A stretch of 64,000 nucleotides of DNA from Flavobacteriia bacterium (GCA_015999765.1 JAECQR010000003.1:124001-188000); one strand, 5' to 3'. Shown: positions 49,833-59,889, numbered from the stretch's first letter. The notes: a model not told the origin generated them from the sequence alone. Program-made: numbers and translations.

Positions 49833-50621
49833 ATGAGCGGTTTTGAATTATTGAGTGATGTATTATTGGAAGCGTTCAGAAATGAACTTAGCGACCAACT
49901 GCTTTTTTCAATAAATGACGCAGGCGATTCTGAAATTGAAGTAGACTATTTTGATTTTTACAATGCAGTTTCCTCTGTTTTTTCTTCTAAAATTGAAGGT
50001 GAAGACATAGAACTTGACAGTTTTTTAAAACATAAATTCTTAAAAGTAGAGTTTAAACCGGACTACACTTTGAGAGCAAATGATTTGTTTGCTTCCTATG
50101 AATTATTGAAAACAAAGGAACTTAACCTTAACTCTTTCCTTGACGCACACGCTGTACTTACGCGAAATTTATTGCCTAAATCCCAACAGGGTTTACTGCG
50201 AAATTCCCCAATGGTAGTAATGAATGCAGAGGGCAGAATTGAGTATGTAGCTACGGATCCGGTTCTGGTTAAGAGGGAAATTGATAAGCTTTTTCATGAT
50301 ATCGAAATATTGTTATCTTTGGATTTAGATGAGTTCCAAGTCTTATACTACAGCTCGCAGATCCATTTCTGGTTCGTGAAAATTCATCCGTTTTATGATG
50401 GTAACGGCCGAGCCGGAAGACTTTTGGAAAAGTGGTTTTTAGTATCCCATTTTAAAGAAAAAGGTTTCGCTCTTCAGACTGAAAAGAATTATTACCAAGA
50501 TCTTCAGATCTATTATAGAAATCTTAGAAAAACAGGATTTGAGTATGAAGACACCGATTTCTCAAAATCTTTAGATTTTATGCTTATGTCAGCAAATGCA
50601 ATAATCAATAATAACAGATGA
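49833..50621 (+). CDS. Fic/DOC family protein with N-terminal inhibitory motif
   Basis: HPFYDGNGRAGR (HPFx[D/E]GNGRxxR) and upstream SSKIEG ([S/T]xxxE[G/N]). Confidence 0.95.
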   Translation: MSGFELLSDVLLEAFRNELSDQLLFSINDAGDSEIEVDYFDFYNAVSSVFSSKIEGEDIELDSFLKHKFLKVEFKPDYTLRANDLFASYELLKTKELNLNSFLDAHAVLTRNLLPKSQQGLLRNSPMVVMNAEGRIEYVATDPVLVKREIDKLFHDIEILLSLDLDEFQVLYYSSQIHFWFVKIHPFYDGNGRAGRLLEKWFLVSHFKEKGFALQTEKNYYQDLQIYYRNLRKTGFEYEDTDFSKSLDFMLMSANAIINNNR

Positions 50622-51544
50622 AGGGTCTTATCACCAAATCTACGGGAAGCTGGTACCAGGTTTTAGAACAGGAAACCGGAAGATTCTTTGAAGCCAGAAT
50701 CCGTGGTAAATTTAAACTCATTAAAACCAGACTGACCAATCCGCTGGCGGTAGGCGACAGGGTAGAGTTTTCTCTGGAACAGGATGATGTAGCCTGGATA
50801 ACGAAGATTGAACCGAAAAAGAATTACCTGATCCGCAAGTCGGTCAACCTATCGAAAGAGGCGCATATTATCGCTTCGAATATAGATATCGCCTGCTTTA
50901 TTTACACGTTAAGATTCCCGGAAACTTCCCTTGGATTTCTGGACCGCTTCCTTGCATGCTGCGAAGCTTATAACATTAAGCCGCTCATCCTTTTCAATAA
51001 AATGGATGTCTTAAGCAGTGTTGATAAAGAAATTGTTCAGAATATTGAGGCGCTGTACCAAAATATCGGGTATCAGACTTTAGAGATTTCATCCTATTCC
51101 AAACTCAATTTAGAAATACTTCAGGGCATCATCAAAGATCAGGTTTCGGTATTTTTCGGACATTCCGGAAGCGGTAAATCAACTTTGGTCAATGCGCTGC
51201 AGCCGGATTTAAATCTTAAAACTTCTGAAATCTCGGCTACACAACTCAAAGGAAAACACACCACAACCTTTGCACAGATGCATTTCTGGGACTTTGGCGG
51301 AAGTGTTATTGATACTCCAGGCGTAAGGGAATTCGCGATGATTGATGTGGAGAAGGAAGAAATACAGCATTATTTCCCGGAGATTTTCAGGGTGGGAAGA
51401 GACTGCAAATTCCACAACTGCATGCACATCAACGAACCGAAATGCGCCGTCCTTAATCAGCTTGAAACCGGCGAAATCGAGGAAACCCGATACATGACCT
51501 ACCTCAAACTCATGGAAGAGGCAGAAGAAAATACTGCCCAATAA
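50618..51544 (+). CDS. rsgA: Ribosome small subunit-dependent GTPase A
   Basis: Circularly permuted GTPase: NKMD, GHSGSGKSTLVNAL, DTPGVREF; Cys/His zinc site CKFHNCMHINEPKC. Confidence 0.96.
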   Translation: MKGLITKSTGSWYQVLEQETGRFFEARIRGKFKLIKTRLTNPLAVGDRVEFSLEQDDVAWITKIEPKKNYLIRKSVNLSKEAHIIASNIDIACFIYTLRFPETSLGFLDRFLACCEAYNIKPLILFNKMDVLSSVDKEIVQNIEALYQNIGYQTLEISSYSKLNLEILQGIIKDQVSVFFGHSGSGKSTLVNALQPDLNLKTSEISATQLKGKHTTTFAQMHFWDFGGSVIDTPGVREFAMIDVEKEEIQHYFPEIFRVGRDCKFHNCMHINEPKCAVLNQLETGEIEETRYMTYLKLMEEAEENTAQ

Positions 51545-51568
51545 AAAACCCAGCCGAAGCTGGGTAAA
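51543..51568 (+). terminator. Intrinsic terminator
   Basis: acccagc-cgaa-gctgggt hairpin after rsgA. Confidence 0.6.
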
Positions 51569-51690
51569 AACTAATAACCATGAAAACTCAAATTAAACAT
51601 GAGAATCGAAAGTAAATTTACAACTTCCGTGCCAAAATAAATCAGCCTCTCATAAAAGGAATTTTCGGTACAAATATATAAAAGTTTTTG

Positions 51691-51698
51691 TACTTTTG
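51691..51698 (+). promoter_or_regulatory. Bacteroidetes-type -7 box upstream of ndk
   Basis: TACTTTTG 22 nt upstream of the ATG. Confidence 0.45.
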
Positions 51699-51719
51699 CG
51701 CCATTAAAAAATAAGAGAT

Positions 51720-52139
51720 ATGTCAGGTAAAATTACATTCACCATGATTAAACCGGATGCAGTTGCAGATGGTCACATTGGTGCTATTTTAGGAAAAATT
51801 TCCGAAGGAGGTTTTAAGATCAAAGCTTTAAAATTAACTCAGCTAACCGTTGCTGATGCTGAGAAATTCTACGAAGTTCACGCTGAGAGACCTTTTTACG
51901 GGGAATTGGTAGACTTCATGAGTTCAGGACCAATCGTTGCAGCAGTTCTTGAAAAAGACAACGCTGTTGAAGATTTCAGAACGTTAATTGGTGCTACAAA
52001 TCCTGCAGAAGCTGCAGAAGGAACCATCAGAAAAATGTTTGCAAGAAGCATTGGTGAAAACGCTGTTCACGGATCTGATTCTGATGAAAACGCTTTAATC
52101 GAAGCTGCTTTCCATTTTTCAGGAAGAGAGATTTTCTAA
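51720..52139 (+). CDS. ndk: Nucleoside diphosphate kinase
   Basis: [13 protein letters not shown], catalytic-region [13 protein letters not shown]. Confidence 0.96.
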   Translation: MSGKITFTMIKPDAVADGHIGAILGKISEGGFKIKALKLTQLTVADAEKFYEVHAERPFYGELVDFMSSGPIVAAVLEKDNAVEDFRTLIGATNPAEAAEGTIRKMFARSIGENAVHGSDSDENALIEAAFHFSGREIF

Positions 52140-52159
52140 ACCTGCAAGAAATACAACTG

Positions 52160-52192
52160 AAAAAGTCCCGAATTATTCGGGACTTTTTTATG
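52160..52192. terminator. Bidirectional intrinsic terminator
   Basis: aaaaagtcccg-aattatt-cgggacttttt. Confidence 0.85.
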
Positions 52193-52213
52193 CATAAACT
52201 TTACGCATTCGGT

Positions 52214-52864
52214 TTAGATTTTCAAAAGTTCAATCGTACGTTCCGGACTCTCGGAAGAAAACACCGCATTCCCCGCAACCAGTACATCAGCACCGGCATC
52301 GAAGAGTTTTGCTGCATTTTCCAGATTTACGCCGCCGTCAACTTCAATAAGCGCGGTGGAGTTGTTAGACAGGATCAGATCTTTCGTTTCCGCGATCTTC
52401 TTATAGGTATTTTCAATGAATTTCTGTCCGCCAAAACCAGGGTTCACACTCATCAGCAATACCAAATCCACATCAGCAATTATATCTTCAAGCATTAAAA
52501 CCGGGGTAGAAGGATTCAACACTACACCCGCTTTCGCGCCTTTGTCCTGAATCATGCCGATCGTGCGGTGAAGATGGGTACATGCTTCGTAATGCACCGA
52601 CACCAGATCTGCACCCATGTTGATGAATTCTTCAATATATTTTTCCGGCTCCACAATCATCAGATGCACATCTACAAATTTCTTTGCGTATTGCTGTACG
52701 GTTTTCATCACCGGAAATCCAAAGGAGATATTGGGCACGAATCTTCCGTCCATCACATCGATGTGAAGCCAGTCTGCCTGCGAACCGTTGAGCATCTCGA
52801 TATCCCGCTGCAGATTCCCAAAATCCGCCGAGAGTAATGACGGAGCGATTAATTTTGTTTTCAT
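52214..52864 (-). CDS. rpe: Ribulose-phosphate 3-epimerase
   Basis: IAPSLLSADFGNL, DWLHIDVMDGRFVPN, LVLLMSVNPGFGGQKF, EVDGGVN. Confidence 0.96.
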   Translation of the reverse strand: MKTKLIAPSLLSADFGNLQRDIEMLNGSQADWLHIDVMDGRFVPNISFGFPVMKTVQQYAKKFVDVHLMIVEPEKYIEEFINMGADLVSVHYEACTHLHRTIGMIQDKGAKAGVVLNPSTPVLMLEDIIADVDLVLLMSVNPGFGGQKFIENTYKKIAETKDLILSNNSTALIEVDGGVNLENAAKLFDAGADVLVAGNAVFSSESPERTIELLKI

Positions 52865-52913
52865 TTTTACTTTTTTATTCTTTTTACTTTTTACTTTTTC
52901 CGTGGCTCTTTTC

Positions 52914-53990
52914 TCAGTGATATTTCAGATTCATATCGGGTTTTATTTTCAGGAGCGTTTCGTAAATCAGTTTGATGACATGGGAAACATCTTCTTTAGA
53001 AACCATTTCTACCGTTGTATGCATATATCGTAAAGGCAATGAGATCAATGCTGATGGAACGCCGCCGTTCGAATGGGCGAAGGCATCTGTATCGGTTCCT
53101 GTCGCACGGCTTGCCGCAGCCCGCTGGAATGGAATATCCTTAGTTTTCGCTGTTTCCACAATCAGTTCACGGATAACATGATGAACGCTCGGAGCAAAGA
53201 AAACCACCGGTCCGTCCCCGCATTTCTGGTCGCCTTCCTTTTTCTTTTCGATCATCGGAGTGGTGGTGTCGTGTGTAACATCTGTAATGATCGCGATGTT
53301 GGGTTTAATGGTGTCGGCAATCATATCAGCTCCGTATAAACCTACTTCTTCCTGAACAGAATTGGTAATATAAAGCCCGAACGGAAGTTGATCTTTATTT
53401 TCATGTACCATCCTCGCCACTTCAGCAATCATATAGCCACCGATTCTGTTATCCAAAGCCCTGCAGACGAAATATTTATCATTAAGCTCGAAAAACTCAT
53501 CCGGATAAGTAATCATACAGCCCACGAAAACTCCCAGATCTTCAACTTCCTGTTTGGTGGTAGCACCGCAGTCGATAAAGATATTTTCAAGTTTCGGAAC
53601 TGGTTCGTTAGAGCTGATCCCTCTTGTATGAATGGCTGGCCAGCCGAAAACTCCTTTTACGATTCCTTTCTCACCATGAATGTTCACGACCTTCGACGGC
53701 GCAATCATCTGGTCTGAGCCTCCGTTACGGATCACGTAGATTAAACCGTCATCTGTAATATAGTTGACATACCATGAAATTTCATCCGCATGAGCCTCAA
53801 TGACAACTTTAAATTCAGCGTCAGGATTAATGATGCCATAGCAGGTTCCGTAATGATCAAACTCAATTTGGTCAACATAAGGTTTTATGTATTCCATCCA
53901 GACTTTTTGGCCCTTATGTTCATAACCTGTTGGCGATGCAGTGTTTAAATACTGTTCTAAAAATTTTAATGATTTATTTTCTTTTTTCAT
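52914..53990 (-). CDS. M42 family metallopeptidase (glutamyl aminopeptidase/endoglucanase-like)
   Basis: VIEAHADEISWYV, RALDNRIGGYM, SVQEEVGLYGA, TGTDTDAFAHSNGGVPSALISLPLRYMHT. Confidence 0.92.
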   Translation of the reverse strand: MKKENKSLKFLEQYLNTASPTGYEHKGQKVWMEYIKPYVDQIEFDHYGTCYGIINPDAEFKVVIEAHADEISWYVNYITDDGLIYVIRNGGSDQMIAPSKVVNIHGEKGIVKGVFGWPAIHTRGISSNEPVPKLENIFIDCGATTKQEVEDLGVFVGCMITYPDEFFELNDKYFVCRALDNRIGGYMIAEVARMVHENKDQLPFGLYITNSVQEEVGLYGADMIADTIKPNIAIITDVTHDTTTPMIEKKKEGDQKCGDGPVVFFAPSVHHVIRELIVETAKTKDIPFQRAAASRATGTDTDAFAHSNGGVPSALISLPLRYMHTTVEMVSKEDVSHVIKLIYETLLKIKPDMNLKYH

Positions 53991-54046
53991 GAAAAAAGGA
54001 ATGAATTTTGTTACTTTAAGCTTTGATTTTATACGAAGTAAAAATA

Positions 54047-54754
54047 ATGAATTTTAACAAACCTGTCTTATTATTTCTACTGTTTTTAGGTCTTAATGCA
54101 AATGCACAGCAAGATTCGGTGGTTATCGCAAAACCCATTAGTCAATATCCGCCGGAATTACTTAAAACAGATGAATTTGGTAATAAATACTATTACGACG
54201 AAGCCCAAAAGGCAAAAATATACGAGATCGACGGTGAGAATGTGGTGGTGATGGATGAATTAATTCTCTTTAACAAACCCCGGTTCAACAATCAGCTCGA
54301 TCAGAATTACTACTATTTCCTCAATAAAAAACTCAACCGCGTTTATCCTCTGTTTCTTACTGCTCTTGAGCAATACCAGGACATACAGGATGAGATGAAA
54401 AGACTGGACCGCAGCGCACAGAAAAAATATGTCAGCGAAAGGCAGAATGCTTTGGCTGCGCAATATGAAGTTCAGTTGAGAGATTTAACCACAACCGAAG
54501 GCCGTGTTTTTGCGAAATTAATGAACCGTGCAACAGGGAAAACGGTTTACGAAATCATCCGTGAACTCCGCGGTGGGTGGAGTGCATTCTGGTGGGATGT
54601 GAAAGGAAATATTGCCGATGTGCAAATTAAGGAACCTTATGATCCGCGCCGAAACCGTACCGACGAATTTCTGGAATCGCTCCTGCAAAGCAACTGGAAC
54701 GCCGGATATTTCACGCCTTACCCTGGTTATCAGAATTTTAAAATCAAAAAATAA
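54047..54754 (+). CDS. DUF4294-like family exported protein
   Basis: Signal peptide; RVYPLFLTALEQYQDIQDEMKRLDRSAQKKYV...ELRGGWSAFWWD...YDPRRNRTDEFLE. Start reassigned to MNFNKPV. Confidence 0.8.
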   Translation: MNFNKPVLLFLLFLGLNANAQQDSVVIAKPISQYPPELLKTDEFGNKYYYDEAQKAKIYEIDGENVVVMDELILFNKPRFNNQLDQNYYYFLNKKLNRVYPLFLTALEQYQDIQDEMKRLDRSAQKKYVSERQNALAAQYEVQLRDLTTTEGRVFAKLMNRATGKTVYEIIRELRGGWSAFWWDVKGNIADVQIKEPYDPRRNRTDEFLESLLQSNWNAGYFTPYPGYQNFKIKK

Positions 54755-54756
54755 TT

Positions 54757-55548
54757 ATGAAGAAGATCCTCTCTAATCTGATGCTGCTTACGGCGGTATT
54801 GGCAGCCAATTTTATGTATTCATATGGTGTCACGGGACACCGCGTAGTTGCTGAAATCGCAGAAAACCATCTTACAGGGAAAGCAAAAAGACATTTAAAA
54901 AAGATAATCGGCGATCAGAAACTCGCTTACTGGGCCAACTGGCCGGATTTTATAAAGTCTGATACCACAGGAGTCTGGAAACATACCGACCAGTGGCATT
55001 ACGTGAACATCAGTCCGCAGGATAATTTCAAATCTTTTTCCGACAGTTTACAGGCGCAGACCGGGCCAAATCTCTACACGCAGATCAAAACACTTTCGGC
55101 TCAGATTAAGGATAAAAACACAACAGCTAAAGACAGGGAGATCGCTTTGCGCTTTCTGATTCACCTCGTCGGAGATTCGTCTCAGCCAATGCATGTTGGC
55201 CGCGCAGAGGATTTGGGCGGGAACAGAATCAAAATAAAGTTTTTCGGAGAAAACACCAATCTGCATTCCCTTTGGGACTCCAAGCTTATCGATTTTCAGA
55301 AATACAGTTACTCTGAATATTCGGCACTTTTGGACGTAAAATCCAAAGAAGAAGTAAAACAGATCCAGACGGGAACTCTTGAAGAATGGTTATACGACAG
55401 CCACCAGAGCGCAAACAGAATTTATGCAAATACGGTGATGGACGGATCTTATGCGTACGATTACAATTATAAATTCGCAGATTTAATGGAACGCCAACTT
55501 TTATACGGCGGGCTGAGACTTGCTAAGATTCTTAACGATATATTATAG
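54757..55548 (+). CDS. S1/P1 nuclease
   Basis: Mature N-term YGVTGHRVVAEIAENHL; WPDFIKSD; HLVGDSSQPMHVGRAEDLGGN; NLHSLWDSKLI. Confidence 0.93.
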   Translation: MKKILSNLMLLTAVLAANFMYSYGVTGHRVVAEIAENHLTGKAKRHLKKIIGDQKLAYWANWPDFIKSDTTGVWKHTDQWHYVNISPQDNFKSFSDSLQAQTGPNLYTQIKTLSAQIKDKNTTAKDREIALRFLIHLVGDSSQPMHVGRAEDLGGNRIKIKFFGENTNLHSLWDSKLIDFQKYSYSEYSALLDVKSKEEVKQIQTGTLEEWLYDSHQSANRIYANTVMDGSYAYDYNYKFADLMERQLLYGGLRLAKILNDIL

Positions 55549-55959
55549 GAGTCTTTCTTTCAGTTTTTCAAACGCAATTTTATCAACAGGCAATATAAAT
55601 GGATTCTCATCTGTATGGATGGGAATCCATTCTGTTTTTTCAATACACGGATCCATGATAAGAAAATCATTTTCATCGATGATTTCAACCAAATAATATA
55701 TGGTTAAAAGCTGTTCATTTTCCCGGAACCGTGATACAATAAAATCTTCCTGCGTATAAAGATGTCCCAGGATATTGATTTTAACATTCAGTTCCTCTTC
55801 AAATTCGCGGTGCAGACAGTCCAAAACTCCTTCACCGAATTCAAGGCCTCCGCCGGGAAGTTTCATCAGCTGTTCGCCGGCATACTCTTCGTGCAGCACC
55901 AGAACTTTCTCATCTTTGACAGCGGTGGCGTAAACCCGGATGTTTAATTTGTCAATCAT
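55543..55959 (-). CDS. NUDIX hydrolase
   Basis: Nudix box GGGLEFGEGVLDCLHREFEEELNV. Confidence 0.9.
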   Translation of the reverse strand: MIDKLNIRVYATAVKDEKVLVLHEEYAGEQLMKLPGGGLEFGEGVLDCLHREFEEELNVKINILGHLYTQEDFIVSRFRENEQLLTIYYLVEIIDENDFLIMDPCIEKTEWIPIHTDENPFILPVDKIAFEKLKERLL

Positions 55960-56001
55960 GTTTTGCCTTTAGATAAAAACAAAGTTAATAAATTCGGTCA
56001 A

Positions 56002-56712
56002 TTATTTTAATGATGAGATTTCGTGCAATTTTATAGCATTAATCATTTCTCTTTTTCCGGGTGGACCGGCTTTTTTCTCTACTTTAAAATTGAGCTCTTC
56101 CAGAATCCTTCTCACACTGCCTTTGGAGGAGTAGGTGGTAAGCAATCCTCCGCTTTTCATCTTTTCTGAAACCATCTGAAATAAAGGTTTTTCCCATAAG
56201 TCCGGCTGTACCCTTGCCCCGAAGCAGTCATAGTACACCAAATCAATAGTTGGCAATTGGAGGTCTGTGAGCTCAAAAAAATCACTGTGATATTTCGTGA
56301 AGAAGAAATTGGGAAAAAGTTCAATGGTTTTGTTCCATTCACACTGGTGTAATTTTTTGTTGTATTCCTTAATAATTGCTTCGTCAAAAAATAAATCATA
56401 AGCTAATTCTAAAATTTCATCTTCATTTACGGGGTATTTTTCGAGGGTAAAGTACCGAATAACATGATTTTTATCAGTTTTCAAAAATTCATCAATTGTC
56501 ACTAAAACATTCAGTCCTGTTCCAAAACCCAGTTCTAAAATATTAATTTCACAATTATTGACTAGTTTTAGTCCATTATTTATAAATACATGTTGCGCTT
56601 CCTGTAAAGCACCATGATGGGAGTGGTAGTTCTCATTTAATTCGTTGATATATAGTGTTTTGCTTCCGTCTGAAGTTGTTCTGATCTCTCTTCGCATCTC
56701 ATTTTTTTTCAA
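56002..56712 (-). CDS. mnmD: tRNA (5-methylaminomethyl-2-thiouridine)(34)-methyltransferase, MnmD-type
   Basis: LYINELNENYHSHHGALQEAQHVFINNGL, ILELGFGTGLN, LVYYDCFGARVQPDLWEKPLFQ. Confidence 0.9.
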   Translation of the reverse strand: MKKNEMRREIRTTSDGSKTLYINELNENYHSHHGALQEAQHVFINNGLKLVNNCEINILELGFGTGLNVLVTIDEFLKTDKNHVIRYFTLEKYPVNEDEILELAYDLFFDEAIIKEYNKKLHQCEWNKTIELFPNFFFTKYHSDFFELTDLQLPTIDLVYYDCFGARVQPDLWEKPLFQMVSEKMKSGGLLTTYSSKGSVRRILEELNFKVEKKAGPPGKREMINAIKLHEISSLK

Positions 56713-56726
56713 AATTAATTTAAAAT

Positions 56727-56756
56727 TTTGATATTAAAAAAATTATATTAAATTTG
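56727..56756 (+). promoter_or_regulatory. Candidate Bacteroidetes promoter (TTTG-N18-TAAATTTG) for ilvE
   Basis: -33/-7-like elements 26 nt upstream of the ATG. Confidence 0.55.
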
Positions 56757-56781
56757 TAGAACATCAAAAAAAATTTTTAAT

Positions 56782-57855
56782 ATGATAATTCAAAAATCTA
56801 CCAATCCGAGAATTTCAACCTTTGATCCTGAAAATTTTTCGTTTGGCAATACCTTTATCGATCACATGATTATCTGTGAGTACGAAAACGGGAAATGGGG
56901 CGATGTTAAATTGGTTCCTTATGGCCAGTTGCCATTTTCACCTGCAATGATGGGCGTGAATTACGGACAGGCTTGTTTCGAGGGAATGAAAGCGTATAAG
57001 GATAAGGATGGTCAGGTTTTTCTTTTCCGTCCGGAGAAGAATTTCGCAAGGATTAATAAATCCGCAAGCCGGCTTGCAATGCCCGAAGTTACTGAGGAAA
57101 TCTTCATTGAAGGACTGAAAGCTCTCGTAGATCTAGACAGAGCGTGGATCCCGCAGGGCGAAGGAATGTCATTATATATCCGCCCGCTTATCTTTGCAAC
57201 TGAAGAAGCGCTGAAGGCGAGAATTTCCAACAAATACATGTTTGCGATCGTTGCAACACCTGCAAAAAGTTATTATTCAGAACCGGTTTCTGTGCTGATT
57301 TCAGATTTTTATTCAAGAGCAGCAAACGGTGGAGTGGGTTCTGCAAAAGCGGCCGGAAATTACGCTGCATCTTTCTATCCAACCCAATTGGCAATTGAGC
57401 AGGGTTATGAGCAGATCATCTGGACAGATGATGCGACACATGAATATTTCGAGGAAAGCGGTACCATGAATGTTTTCGTAAGAATTAATGATACAATATA
57501 TACTCCGCCTACCTCTGAAAAAATTCTTGACGGGGTTACCCGCGACAGTTTTATACAGTTGGCAGAAAGAAGAGGAATTGAGCTGAAAGTTGAGCCGGTT
57601 GCAGTGAAAACAGTAATTGAAGCACAAAAGAACGGTGCGCTGAAAGAAGTTTGGGGAGTAGGAACCGCAGTAGTAACTACAGTTTTCAAAGCCTTAGGTT
57701 ACAACGGAGAAAAACTAAACCTTCCAAGCCTTTCTCTGGAAGAAAGTTTTGCATTAACCCTGCAGAAAGACCTTGTTGACATCCAGACTAATAAAGTTGA
57801 AGATCCTTTCGGATGGAGAGTTTTGGTTGAAAAGAAGATTTTGGAAACTGTTTAA
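56782..57855 (+). CDS. ilvE: Branched-chain amino acid aminotransferase
   Basis: YGQACFEGMKAYKDKDGQVFLFRP, GVGSAKAAGNYAAS (PLP Lys), EVWGVGTAVVTT. Confidence 0.95.
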   Translation: MIIQKSTNPRISTFDPENFSFGNTFIDHMIICEYENGKWGDVKLVPYGQLPFSPAMMGVNYGQACFEGMKAYKDKDGQVFLFRPEKNFARINKSASRLAMPEVTEEIFIEGLKALVDLDRAWIPQGEGMSLYIRPLIFATEEALKARISNKYMFAIVATPAKSYYSEPVSVLISDFYSRAANGGVGSAKAAGNYAASFYPTQLAIEQGYEQIIWTDDATHEYFEESGTMNVFVRINDTIYTPPTSEKILDGVTRDSFIQLAERRGIELKVEPVAVKTVIEAQKNGALKEVWGVGTAVVTTVFKALGYNGEKLNLPSLSLEESFALTLQKDLVDIQTNKVEDPFGWRVLVEKKILETV

Positions 57856-57878
57856 TTTCCATTAAAATATTAGAGGAG

Positions 57879-57914
57879 AGCCGGGAAAAATTCAATCCCG
57901 GCTTTTTCTTTTTA
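57879..57914 (+). terminator. Intrinsic terminator after ilvE
   Basis: agccggg-aaaaattcaat-cccggctttttcttttt. Confidence 0.8.
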
Positions 57915-57951
57915 GCATTTGGTGCGAATTCCTTATTTTCGCAAAGTATTT

Positions 57952-58461
57952 ATGAAAAAATTCATCATTATATCATCCTTACTGCTCATTGGCTGTGCGC
58001 AGAATCAGCAGGCGCATCCGCCGGTTGGCGGAATTCTGAGTGAAAAAGATCTGAATACTTCGAAAAACCGGGCGAAAAACTTGAATCAGACAGAAAGAGC
58101 GCAAATTCAGGACTGGATCAACAGCCAGCAGGAAAAATTCTATCCGATGAGTCTGAATTATTGGGTAAATGTTGATAATCTGCAGAAGAATCAGAGGAAA
58201 AATGATGGTGACATTATATCGTATGAATATGAATTATATGATTTCGATTTGGTGAAGCTCTATGATCAACCCAAAAAAAACGTGAATGTTCAGTTTGGCC
58301 GTTTTGAGGAACTGAAAGCGGTGGAAGATGCCCTGCGGTACTTGAATAAAAATCAGGAGGCCACCTTGTTAGTGCCTTCAGTGCTTGGTTTCGGTACTTA
58401 CGGAGATAATGAAAAAATCCCGAATGATATGCCTTTAATCATCAAAATAAAAGTACTTTAA
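57952..58461 (+). CDS. GldI-like gliding-motility-associated FKBP-type PPIase lipoprotein
   Basis: MKKFIIISSLLLIGC lipobox, ARKP-like N-term (HPPVGGIL), FKBP-like LLVPSVLGFGTYGDNEKIPNDMPLIIKIKVL. Confidence 0.7.
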   Translation: MKKFIIISSLLLIGCAQNQQAHPPVGGILSEKDLNTSKNRAKNLNQTERAQIQDWINSQQEKFYPMSLNYWVNVDNLQKNQRKNDGDIISYEYELYDFDLVKLYDQPKKNVNVQFGRFEELKAVEDALRYLNKNQEATLLVPSVLGFGTYGDNEKIPNDMPLIIKIKVL

Positions 58462-58471
58462 AATCAAATAA

Positions 58472-59596
58472 ATGCTAAAGAAAAATTTTTTAATCGCAAT
58501 AGCAGCAATATCGCTGACGAGTTGCACTCCAATTTATAAAAAAATGAACGTAGACAAAGAAACTTACGAAGGACTGAAAGATGGCCTTTACGCAAATTTC
58601 CAAACTTCCAAAGGAAATATGATTGTGAAATTCGAAGACAAGAAAGCGCCGGTAACCGTAGCGAATTTTGTTGGTTTGGCTGAGGGGAAAATTGAAAATA
58701 AATCCAAAGCCAAAGGAGTTCCTTTTTATGACGGAACCATTTTCCACCGAGTGATTAAAGATTTTATGATCCAGGGTGGCGATCCAAAAGGAACCGGAAT
58801 GGGTGATCCGGGTTACAAATTTGACGATGAGAAAAACGACCTTCAGCACACCGGGAAAGGAATTCTCTCAATGGCGAATTCAGGGCCGAACACGAACGGA
58901 TCTCAGTTTTTCATTACAGAAGTGGCAACACCGTGGCTTGATGGTAAACACACGATTTTCGGATCTGTCGTTAACGGAATCGAAGTAATTGATGCGATTG
59001 CCAATGTAGAAAAAGGTGCACAGGATAAACCTAAAACCGATGTTGTTTTAGAAAAGGTCGCAGTCTTCACCAAAGGTGATGAATATAAAAACTACGATGC
59101 TTCTACAATTTTTAATGAAGGTAAATCTAAGATTCAGGAAAATAACAAAGCGATTATGAATCAGATCGAAGCGGATAAAAAGAAAAAAGCAGAAGAATTT
59201 GCAGCCAATCAGCAAAAACTTGTTGATGATTTAAAAGCGGAGATGCAGTCAACTCCATCAGGACTTTATTATAAAATTACCAAAGCAACCAACGGCGCGG
59301 CACCACAGCGTGGAGACGAAGTTGCGGTACATTACGCAGGTAAACTTGTGGATGGCAGCGAGTTCGATTCTTCCTTTAAGAGAAACCAGCCAATCGATAT
59401 TCCTATCGGTGTGGGTCAGGTTATTAAAGGTTGGGACGAAGGAATTATGCTGTTGAAAGAAGGGGAAACTGCTACATTATTAATCCCCTCTGAATTGGGT
59501 TACGGATCAGCAGGTGCGGGCGGAGTTATTCCTCCCAATGCATGGCTGATCTTCGATGTGGAACTGGTAAAAGTGAAAAGTAACGCTTCCAGATAA
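58472..59596 (+). CDS. Dual-domain peptidyl-prolyl isomerase: cyclophilin-FKBP fusion lipoprotein
   Basis: Cyclophilin FHRVIKDFMIQGGDPKGTG / GPNTNGSQFFIT; C-terminal FKBP VHYAGKLVDGSEFDSSFKRNQP...LIPSELGYGSAGAGGVIPPNAWLIFDVELV. Confidence 0.95.
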   Translation: MLKKNFLIAIAAISLTSCTPIYKKMNVDKETYEGLKDGLYANFQTSKGNMIVKFEDKKAPVTVANFVGLAEGKIENKSKAKGVPFYDGTIFHRVIKDFMIQGGDPKGTGMGDPGYKFDDEKNDLQHTGKGILSMANSGPNTNGSQFFITEVATPWLDGKHTIFGSVVNGIEVIDAIANVEKGAQDKPKTDVVLEKVAVFTKGDEYKNYDASTIFNEGKSKIQENNKAIMNQIEADKKKKAEEFAANQQKLVDDLKAEMQSTPSGLYYKITKATNGAAPQRGDEVAVHYAGKLVDGSEFDSSFKRNQPIDIPIGVGQVIKGWDEGIMLLKEGETATLLIPSELGYGSAGAGGVIPPNAWLIFDVELVKVKSNASR

Positions 59597-59642
59597 ACGA
59601 AGATTCTACAGTTTTTAACTTAATCTTAAGAATTATATAATC

Positions 59643-59674
59643 GAACACTTCAATCTGAAGTGTTCTTTTTTTTT
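59643..59674 (+). terminator. Intrinsic terminator
   Basis: gaacacttca-atc-tgaagtgttcttttttttt. Confidence 0.85.
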
Positions 59675-59889
59675 GTGTATTTATAAACCGCTTTCTTCCT
59701 AAAAGCTTTATAGCATTGATTAATTTCATTAAGGTGCTAAAAAAATGTTTTTATACAAGTTTGTTCTTTTGTAGTTTATTTCTTAATAAATACAATTTAC
59801 GGTTAAAATATTTAATAAAAAAAGGTGTTTTGACGGTATTTTATTTTTACGATTGTAGGTAACTTTATTTTACACAAAATACACAGGTG

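Noticed and set aside
59600-59886. Long AT-rich gap upstream of the 59890 secreted protein as an ncRNA gene
   Set aside because: Only AT-rich promoter-like sequence is visible after the terminator; no specific RNA structure could be supported.
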